Source: Sphingobacterium alkalisoli (GTDB taxonomy: Bacteria; Bacteroidota; Bacteroidia; Sphingobacteriales; Sphingobacteriaceae). From it: a DNA stretch of 64,000 nt. The notes beneath the pieces are model-generated. The model was not told the origin of the DNA. It did not search any database and worked only from the letters and a program-made list of their open reading frames with translations. Every line of letters begins with the position of its first letter. The first letter of the stretch is position 1. Location of the stretch: NCBI RefSeq assembly GCF_005049105.1, contig NZ_SUKA01000001.1:248001-312000 (forward strand), written 5' to 3'. Below, one piece after another: positions 39,401-45,403 of this stretch. The translations under genes were made by a program, and so were the position numbers.

Positions 39401-39955
39401 TACGAGAATACGGGAGATAGCGTAGTGATGCACACAGGAGAGAAATTTTTGGTATCAAGGAGAATAGTGGATAGAGAGGAAGTTCTGACTCTTCCAGATG
39501 CGGGGCCCGAAGCGATCTATGCATTTCAGGTGCAGAGCGGTTTACAACCGGCGTACGACCTGAAGGAAACCAGTGGGTATAAGGCAAACCAATCTACGCT
39601 ATCGGAGCAGATGACCCGGGTTGATTTTCAGGGGCAGGAGCGTCTGCAGTATATGGAGCGCGACTGCGGTTTTGTGGGATGGGAAATTCAAGTAGGTGTG
39701 GCCGATATCTACGCCCTAACATTCAAATACCATAATGCGAGCAAGGAAGCGAAATCCGGGTTTTATGAGGTATTGGCCAAGGATGGTGCTATTTTAAAAC
39801 CGAAGACTGCTGTTACATTCGAGCCCACACGGGAAGGAAAATGGAATTATCTTGATGAGAACACATCAACGATGATTAACGCCGGTACCTACATTGTAAA
39901 ACTCTATGCGGCGGATGCGAAGGATGTATATGTTGACAATCTTGATGTACGATGA
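36494..39955 (+). CDS. Secreted GH2-family beta-galactosidase-like enzyme with malectin domain
   Basis: This is the last gene of the CAZyme operon. The order is a signal peptide, a GH2 sugar-binding jelly-roll (about 60-200), an immunoglobulin-like domain (about 205-310), a TIM barrel (about 315-610), a malectin-like carbohydrate-binding domain (about 710-896), and a further C-terminal beta domain to residue 1153. Catalytic acid/base Glu439 lies in GLENES and nucleophile Glu507 in VGEYGAW, both in the expected places. Specificity within GH2 (galactosidase, glucuronidase or other) cannot be fixed. It starts 2 nt after the GH95 stop and ends 11 nt before the convergent AraC gene. Confidence 0.9.
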   Translation: MLPYLFSILVLLFPIVVSAQQNPRQQLSLHAGWSTAMDESDTAKYEGFQQLDFEGASQWKQVQVPHNWDQYAGYRRQLHGNLHGYAWYRKTFELKKGKNDTKKRYYLFFEGVGSYATVWLNEKRVGYHAGGRTTFTIDVTDVLFADGRPNVLAVRADHPADIRDLPWVDGGCSPERGFSEGSQPLGIFRPVTLIIKNEVNIEPFGVHVWNDENIRSDQAVVHHTVEVKNNATEARDLRIDTRLKDHKGRVLYSSQSKQAIAANTGLTLKLKDIVIKNPTLWSPEQPYLYTIETIVKDGKRVLDQETVPYGIRKISWPKGLKPNGTNQLFVNDKPVFIHGIAEYEHKLGNSHAFADEEISARVREMKSLGFNSFRDAHQPHNLRYQQFWDENGILLWTQMAAHIWFDNDAFRENFKNLLRDWVKERRNSPSVFLWGLENESTLPEDFAKECTAIIRELDPTASIQRLVTTCNGGSGTDWDVPQNWTGTYGGHHNTYGEDLKRQVLVGEYGAWRSLELHSEGPYLPNHNEYSEERFSEILQTKIRLADSVKEESIGHYLWLWNSHDNPGRVQGGEGFRDLDKIGPVNYKGILTPWGEPLDAYYMYRSHYASKEDPMVYIAMHTWPNRWIEPGLKNNIRIYSNCDEVELFNDVDNRSLGKLANPGLGRHFEFNNVDIQYNVLLAEGRIGGQVVARDTIILHHLPKSPHFTRLVDKSELLKGDVNQTYLYRVNCGGDIYVDAFGQTWAADQPYTSETGSGSRSWADNYQVNSYFASQRRTFDPIKGVEDWALFQTFRYGQDKLAFEFDVENGEYLVELYFAEPWIGTGGIADGTGWRLFDVAINDNVIEDKLDIWKEVGHDKALKRSYKILVDNGKIIINFPRVYSNQALIQAIAIAKRGTANVERKSVHFNIKPTQAENLVVNSWMDIDSSFQYLPSFLYGSDYFRTAESKRSFTFNYPTNFYVISKAGVPTYENTGDSVVMHTGEKFLVSRRIVDREEVLTLPDAGPEAIYAFQVQSGLQPAYDLKETSGYKANQSTLSEQMTRVDFQGQERLQYMERDCGFVGWEIQVGVADIYALTFKYHNASKEAKSGFYEVLAKDGAILKPKTAVTFEPTREGKWNYLDENTSTMINAGTYIVKLYAADAKDVYVDNLDVR

Positions 39956-39966
39956 GGAGTAATGTC

Positions 39967-40836
39967 TTAGCTTAGGTACCTTCTTTTATAATCTAAGGGT
40001 GTCATGCCGGTGACTCTTTTAAAGTGACGGTAAAAGTTGGACACGTTATTGAATCCGCACTCAAAACAAATGACTTCCGTAGGGAGCTTATTTTCGACAA
40101 GCATACGACAGGCATGGCTAATTCGTATTTCAATTAAAAAATCGTAGTACGTTTTTTTAGTCATCATTTTGAAATAGCGACAAAATGAGGTGACACTAAG
40201 ATTCGAAATATTAGCGACCTCTTCGAGCGAAATATCCTTTTTGAAGTGCGAATGGGTAAAATTGAAGACGTCATTAAGCCGCATGCTTTCCGCTTCATTG
40301 GATTGGTAAAACGCACTTTGCGTCTTGACAATGGTATCGTATTCTTCACCTTCGGCCAGGACCTGAAGGATCTTCATCAGCGTAATAATTCTTCCCATTC
40401 CCTCCTCCTGCACGCATTCATGCATTAATTTCGCTACGGTGTCTTTCGTTTCACCTTTTAGCAGTAAGCCGCTTTTTGCCTTTTCGTATAGTTTTGGAAG
40501 TAAATACATTTCGGGCAGCCCAACGAGCTGTTTGCCAAAGCAATCGGGCAAGAACTGGAGTACGATGGCCTCTATGGAAAGATCCGGATTGTTTTGGTAG
40601 TACTCTTGGTTACAACGCCAAGCGTGGGGTAATTTTTCACCGACCAAGATAATTTCACCAGGCGAAAAACTGTTGATGTTGTCGCCGATAAAACGAATGC
40701 CTTCCCCTCGGATTGTAAAGTGAAGTTCTAATTCGTCGTGGTAATGCCACACATTGCCAAAATTAGGCATGACATCGTGTCTGGCCGAGAAGGAACTTTC
40801 GTACTGAACCGGAACTTTTCTAAACAGTGGTTTCAT
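39967..40836 (-). CDS. AraC-family transcriptional regulator with cupin sensor domain
   Basis: This 289-residue activator has an N-terminal cupin-like ligand domain (about 15-100; NVWHYHDELELHFTIRGEG, FSPGEIILVGEKLPHAW) and a C-terminal double helix-turn-helix (about 190-287; DISLEEVANISNLSVTSFCRYF and CFECGFNNVSNFYRHFKRVTG). It lies between the CAZyme operon and the pectate lyase gene and probably controls one or both in response to a released sugar. A CAAAATTA stretch at 40877-40884 reads as a possible -7 box on its strand, but no -33 match is found. Confidence 0.93.
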   Translation of the reverse strand: MKPLFRKVPVQYESSFSARHDVMPNFGNVWHYHDELELHFTIRGEGIRFIGDNINSFSPGEIILVGEKLPHAWRCNQEYYQNNPDLSIEAIVLQFLPDCFGKQLVGLPEMYLLPKLYEKAKSGLLLKGETKDTVAKLMHECVQEEGMGRIITLMKILQVLAEGEEYDTIVKTQSAFYQSNEAESMRLNDVFNFTHSHFKKDISLEEVANISNLSVTSFCRYFKMMTKKTYYDFLIEIRISHACRMLVENKLPTEVICFECGFNNVSNFYRHFKRVTGMTPLDYKRRYLS

Positions 40837-41407
40837 AAATTGACTGATTTCCTTAGTTTATAGCTGTTAACAATTTCAAAATTAGCACATTTTTTCTATG
40901 AAAACATGAAAGCGCAGTGTTAGGTACCCCAATTTGTGTAATATTTTCTTGACGAATGTGTATATACTTGCTGTGATCTGTTTAGTTAGTGTTCTAATAA
41001 TCAATATATTGTTTCTTTTTAGGCTGTTTTATTTGTGCAAAGAAACTACATATTTAGGAAATTGAGTAAGGATGGCAAGATGTTACAATAACAGGGCAGG
41101 GAGAGCAAGAAAATAGCTGATGACTTTGACTTATTTGGAAATAATAATTTTAAGACCGGGGGCGTGAGGGCGATTTGCAAGACCTCATACGGCAGTTACT
41201 ATTTAAGGTTACAACCCTAAATAAAGTCGATTTTCAAAAGAAGGTGTCTAAAAAGGTCGTCACCTACAAGAAAACGCGTCATTGCGAGGAAGAATGACGA
41301 AGCAATCTGCGTTTTTAACATCGTCAGATTGCTTCACCATCGTTCCTCCGGTTCGCAATGACGACGATGTTGTGCTTTTTGGACACCTCCTTTTTATGGA
41401 TAAATAG
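40837..41407. other. Intergenic region between AraC and pectate lyase genes
   Basis: This 570-nt AT-rich gap has no credible gene. It contains a large composite palindrome (41242-41388), described separately, close to the 3' end of the pectate lyase gene. Confidence 0.6.
41242..41388. repeat. Composite palindromic element (MITE- or REP-like)
   Basis: The outer inverted arms 41242-41255 and 41375-41388 (AGGTGTCTAAAAAG with CTTTTTGGACACCT, one mismatch) enclose a second inverted pair. That inner pair is a left arm at about 41277-41310 (CGTCATTGCGAGGA ... GAAGCAATCTG) and a right arm at about 41325-41363 (CAGATTGCTTC ... CGCAATGACG). The inner motif belongs to a type of dispersed palindrome found between genes in many bacteria. 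It could also stop transcription from the pectate lyase gene. Confidence 0.8.
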
Positions 41408-42964
41408 CTAACTTATCGTGTCGACGTTATTACCTAGATTACGGTAATCGATTTTTTCCTGCGGATTTGTTCCATTTAGATATTCTTCTATGTTGGTATA
41501 ACCATCACCGTCAGCATCCATGGCCCCATCTTTTGGATTTTTAGGATCAAGGCCATGTTTGATTTCCCATGCGTCAGGCATGCCATCTCCGTCGCTATCA
41601 ACTGGTACCTGGGCAGCATCGAATGTTAAGTTGGGGTAACCACCTACTTCAGCAACATCTTTAATGATACCCGTTTCCGTGGTTGGTTTTCCACTTCGTA
41701 CCATTTCTGTAACACGAGTGTCTACCGCATCACGTTTGGGTAAAGTTGCTCCAGCCTTTGCAAGTACCGATTCGAAAGCGGCTTCCGCTGTCTGGTGTGG
41801 TGCCACAGGCCATCCTACAAATGGGGTATTCACCCGGGCAAATTTTTCGCCTTCGCTCTCATTGGGAATGACCGATTCTTTCGTGTCTTTGACGCGTATA
41901 CCGGCCCAGTTGTTGTTGGTCACCTCTTCGTTGCCGTGCATAACGTTGCCAGCCACATACCATTTTCCAGGACGGTTTGATTCTTTTGGATACCATTCGC
42001 CTTCTCGCCACGCACTACCGGGAGAGTACATGCTCCGTTGTTCAACGCGGGCAAAGACTGCTCGCATGTTATCATTCGTTGCAGGCCCTGGCTTGTAATA
42101 GTTGTTGATGACATTGATCATAGATGTTTCATCTCCGCCATCCATTGTACGGTGGCGCCAGTTGAACACCACATTATATCGGAAATCAAACGGACCGGAC
42201 ATTCCTATTGAGGGATTCCGAGCTGTGTTGCTCGCAAATAAGTTGTGGTGGAACGTAGATGGATCTCCTCCCCAGGTGCCACCAAAAGCATGTCCCTTGG
42301 CATCGAGCGCTTCACTGGAAATGGTCCATTGCACTGTTATATGCTCTGCGGGGTCTTTTATCTGTGTGGTACCGTCGAGCGATGGCCTCATGTGGCGGTA
42401 AAGCGAGATGTTTTCGTCCATGCCCCAACTAGTTGAACAATGATCGATGATGATATGATGGTCCGGATTGCCACCTATGTTGTCGTCACCTTGACCACCC
42501 ACGGGAACACCCCGGCGTACGCGTAAGTGTCGGATAATGACATTGTGTGTGTTGATATTGAGCGTGCCGGCAATACAGATCCCGTCTCCAGGTGCAGATT
42601 GTCCTGCAATGGTGATATCTGGCTGATCGATGTTAAGGTCGCCATTTACTTTTAATGTACCAGCTACACGAAATACGACAATACGAGGGCCTTTTGCTTC
42701 TAATGCGGCGCGGAAACTGCCGGGGCCACTATCGTTAAGATTTGTAACAGCAATCACTTGGCCTCCGCGGCCTCCAGTAGTAAACATACCGCCGCCCCAT
42801 GCTCCGGGAAATGCCGGAATAGCACCTTCGGGCAATCTTGGTGGATGTGGAGGTATTTGTCCGACTTCGGGTTGTCTATTTTGCGCGTATACGTCCACGG
42901 AATAAAAAGACGATAATGCAAGCAGGCCTGCTATCGCAATTTGATAGAATGTTTTCATTTTCAT
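41408..42964 (-). CDS. Secreted pectate lyase, PL1-like
   Basis: This secreted beta-helix pectate lyase would cleave polygalacturonate by beta-elimination. The signal peptide ends near residue 28 (DVYAQ). The beta-helix runs from IPAFPGAWGGGMFTTGGRGG (about 49-68) through ITIAGQSAPGDGICIAG, VIIRHLRVRRG and HHIIIDHCSTSWGMDENISL. Near the C-terminus, VDSDGDGMPDAWEIKHGLDP and MDADGDGYTNIEEYLNGTNP are calcium-binding repeats commonly appended to these lyases. Length is 518. It lies 0.6 kb from the AraC gene on the same strand and complements the GH28 enzyme of the operon. Confidence 0.92.
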   Translation of the reverse strand: MKMKTFYQIAIAGLLALSSFYSVDVYAQNRQPEVGQIPPHPPRLPEGAIPAFPGAWGGGMFTTGGRGGQVIAVTNLNDSGPGSFRAALEAKGPRIVVFRVAGTLKVNGDLNIDQPDITIAGQSAPGDGICIAGTLNINTHNVIIRHLRVRRGVPVGGQGDDNIGGNPDHHIIIDHCSTSWGMDENISLYRHMRPSLDGTTQIKDPAEHITVQWTISSEALDAKGHAFGGTWGGDPSTFHHNLFASNTARNPSIGMSGPFDFRYNVVFNWRHRTMDGGDETSMINVINNYYKPGPATNDNMRAVFARVEQRSMYSPGSAWREGEWYPKESNRPGKWYVAGNVMHGNEEVTNNNWAGIRVKDTKESVIPNESEGEKFARVNTPFVGWPVAPHQTAEAAFESVLAKAGATLPKRDAVDTRVTEMVRSGKPTTETGIIKDVAEVGGYPNLTFDAAQVPVDSDGDGMPDAWEIKHGLDPKNPKDGAMDADGDGYTNIEEYLNGTNPQEKIDYRNLGNNVDTIS

Positions 42965-43680
42965 GTTATTCGTGATAGGATATTATCATTTGTTTATAAA
43001 TTGTAATTAAATATACATTAAGCTTGTTCAAATGAATGTAACAATTCTGTTTAACAAAGTATTGTGCTGCAAATACGGAAATTGATATAATTTTTTAGCA
43101 TTTCTAATACCGATATTAATGGGTGATTTCCAGAAAGAACAAATGTTTTTTTATGTTAATATTATATAATAAAAAGAAAATATTATATAATATGTTTTGA
43201 AGAAACAGAGTATGCTAGTCCTAGCATAACTGTACATCAATTAAACATACGATGAGATATTGATGTAACTTTGTTATATCTAGGTTCCTCCTGAAAATAC
43301 GGAGTATTTACTAACTGAGATCGAATCAAAAATTGCCAAAGAGCAACCAGAAGTTCAGTGGGGCAATGAATTTTACAGTAGGTTGGATAGGCGTTTATGA
43401 TAAAAAAATACCGCAAGCGGTGTGTAGCAATTGGTGAGAAGACTGGCTCGACAAGGCAATAGGGACGGGGAATCTAGTATCAGTATAACGGCACTAGGCG
43501 GCTAGTCTGAAAATTTTGAAAGAAAATAGGTGATTAGTTTTAAAAATTTGTAAAACCGATGGTGTTACCCAGACTTAGTAGGAAATTTTTGCAGAATAGA
43601 AAGTTAAATTTTTATTATAATCTAAAAAATTTGTATATTAGCTTAGTTGTAAAAGTTTGTTAATAGGTGGTGAATCCAAA
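42965..43680. other. AT-rich decayed region at the left edge of the accessory segment
   Basis: About 700 nt without an intact gene. From 43283 to 43400 a plus-strand frame reads VPPENTEYLLTEIESKIAKE followed by QPEVQWGNEFYSRLDRRL and a stop, which looks like the tail of a real protein that I cannot name. The rest is strongly AT-rich; no gene, tRNA or transposase is visible. Confidence 0.4.
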
Positions 43681-43682
43681 AC

Positions 43683-43907
43683 GTGGACAATTCCCAGATA
43701 GAAGAAAAGCTCGATCAGATTGTACGCGTTAAAGGTGAGCGGCGACTCAATGAGTTCCGGGACAGCGCAAGAGGAATCGGTTCCCAGCTGGCCATGGGTA
43801 AGGAGTTCGAAAAGCTGAATCGAATGATCCGTGCCATGCTGTCGACCAAACCAAGTGATATCCTGAAATCTTCGGTAGCTATTGCTCGCGCGTTAGAGCA
43901 TTCCTAG
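43683..43907 (+). pseudogene. Unidentified conserved fragment (74 codons)
   Basis: The frame opens with GTG and reads a helical, protein-like sequence (IVRVKGERRLNEFRDSARG, KEFEKLNRMIRAMLSTKPSD) of normal codon use in an otherwise AT-rich surrounding. A purine-rich AGGTGGTG lies 11 nt upstream of the GTG. It may be a short gene, but the abrupt start and stop inside a region of broken genes make a fragment of a larger protein more likely. I do not recognise the family. Confidence 0.4.
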
Positions 43908-44014
43908 CAGGTACTTTAGTTGGAGGGGTAGGCTACTTCAAAAAGTCAAAAGAATATCTATATAAATCTTTCATTATTCCTTTTAAATCAGCTTTAATTC
44001 CCCCTAAACATTAA
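43898..44014 (+). pseudogene. Remnant C-terminus, possible toxin tail
   Basis: In the frame starting near 43898 the sequence reads AFLAGTLVGGVGYFKKSKEY then LYKSFIIPFKSALIPPKH and stops at 44012-44014, two bases before the ATG of a small membrane protein. A glycine-rich hydrophobic turn followed by a basic tail, directly coupled to a small membrane gene, resembles the end of a polymorphic toxin next to its immunity gene. No upstream coding part remains. Confidence 0.35.
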
Positions 44015-44016
44015 TA

Positions 44017-44301
44017 ATGAATAGACCAACTAAATTAAAATATTTTTATTATTATCACCTTACAGCATATCTTACTTTAATTGTCAGCTTATACGGACAA
44101 TATTTCGCATCTGAGGGAGGTTTTCTATCAGAAATGCTCCAATTGCTGCATTTGTTTTTAGCGGTTATCACTTTACCTATAAATTTCATCAGTTTTGCAA
44201 TGGTATTTTTTGGATCGGCGAGTTTTCTTTCAATTACACTTATTCAGATAGATTTTTTTGCAATAAGTCAAATGATTTTTAATTCTGTCGTAAAAGAGTA
44301 A
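44017..44301 (+). CDS. Small membrane protein, function unknown
   Basis: This 94-residue protein has about three hydrophobic helices (residues 9-27, 38-58 and 60-88). It is AT-rich, and no family is recognised. It begins two bases after the end of the remnant toxin-like tail, so it may be the orphan immunity gene of a lost toxin. This is inference from position and topology only. Confidence 0.5.
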   Translation: MNRPTKLKYFYYYHLTAYLTLIVSLYGQYFASEGGFLSEMLQLLHLFLAVITLPINFISFAMVFFGSASFLSITLIQIDFFAISQMIFNSVVKE

Positions 44302-44426
44302 ACTCAAGATGAAAGGTGTGTCAAAAGACAAAATAACTGACGTATATCTTTTATATGAATTGCCTAATCTGTAATGAGGGTTCTGTTTTTAAAAATCAAC
44401 TTATAGGCTTGTTTTTTTTAAAATTT

Positions 44427-44490
44427 TTAAAAGAAATTAATCCCTGCAATTGGCCGTTCTCCGCTGTAGAAGTAATTCCACCAATCCTAA
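44427..44490 (-). pseudogene. Remnant of a protein with NYFY-GERP tail
   Basis: The minus strand reads DWWNYFYSGERPIAGINFF and stops at 44427-44429. The ending closely resembles that of the intact minus-strand gene at 60548-61036 (LFNYFYGDGERPLVGIEV). Nothing upstream remains in frame. Confidence 0.45.
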
Positions 44491-44541
44491 ATCCAATGTT
44501 TCTTTGAATTAAGCTTCTATAATGTCAGCTAGGTCGAAACC

Positions 44542-44921
44542 TTAGCATATCTTTCGGGTTACGCCATTTTGTTCAATGGCTTTTACGCGTAAAGAGAGCG
44601 GGTCATTCTTAGCCTGATGAAAAACGCTACAATGTATTTTTTAACATAGCCTACAGGCTTACCGTTGAAAGAAACGCTGACGGCTTCTTTATCATAGGCG
44701 TTGTTTTCTTCAAATGTATACTGGAGTTCGTCCCCTTGTTTTACAAAATCTCGTGGCAAGTTAACGTGTGACAGGCCAGACAGATCAGTTAGGAACTGTA
44801 AATCATTATGATATTGATATTCTGCGAGAAACTCAAAGTTATCTGTTGCTGTCAACCCTTGTGTTTGACCCAATAAATAAAACTTGTCATGTGTTTTTGC
44901 TGGGTCTACTTCCCAAAACTG
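44542..44921 (-). pseudogene. HIRAN-domain protein, frameshifted fragment
   Basis: The minus strand reads FWEVDPAKTHDKFYLLGQTQ, then a HIRAN-like core with LPRDFVKQGDELQYTFEEN, NAYDKEAVSVSFNGKPVGYV and KK. The frame then breaks near 44639 and continues one frame over as CSVFHQAKNDPLSLRVKAIE and QNGVTRKIC before a stop. HIRAN domains occur in DNA-repair and helicase-linked proteins and near mobile elements. The N-terminal part of the gene is missing and a stop lies just upstream of the first residue shown, so this is a dead fragment. Confidence 0.6.
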
Positions 44922-45199
44922 TTAGAAAGTGCCCGCATCAGGACGTTCCGATTTTATCAAGTTAGGTTTTTGGGCCTATGGTTGGCTACCTATAGTTGGC
45001 TATTTATATTTATCAATTCTATCCTCCTACCGACCACTTAATCTATGATCTTTAAAAGAGAATAATTTCATCTAGCATCAGTCATGATAATATAGTATAC
45101 TTACATGATAACATGTTGTAGTAATTATTAAAGTAATAATAAGAATTTAGTGGTGCTATCTATGAAAGAACTAATATGAATAGGCAGTCCTGTCTTGAA

Positions 45200-45403
45200 G
45201 GATTGTGTAGAACCAATACGATTGCCATCGAAACGAAGAGTGAGTCGTTCCATCATCGAAGCTAGTTTAACTGAAAGTAATTTGCATTTTTATTGTCCGA
45301 GAGATCTGAAGGGATTTGTGGTAGGGTCTGTGTGGTAGAGTCTAATCTTTTTGGCCGGTCACTATGTTAGCTACGTAACAGAATAAAAACCATCAATATC
45401 TAT
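45200..45403 (+). promoter_or_regulatory. Conserved 203-nt leader, copy 1
   Basis: From GATTGTGTAG to the ATG of the first A gene there are 203 nt, matching base for base in length the segment before the second A gene. The first 67 nt are identical in both copies; the rest differs at about 14 positions plus small balanced indels. It contains a short inverted pair AACGA/TCGTT. No standard promoter boxes are obvious. Confidence 0.75.
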
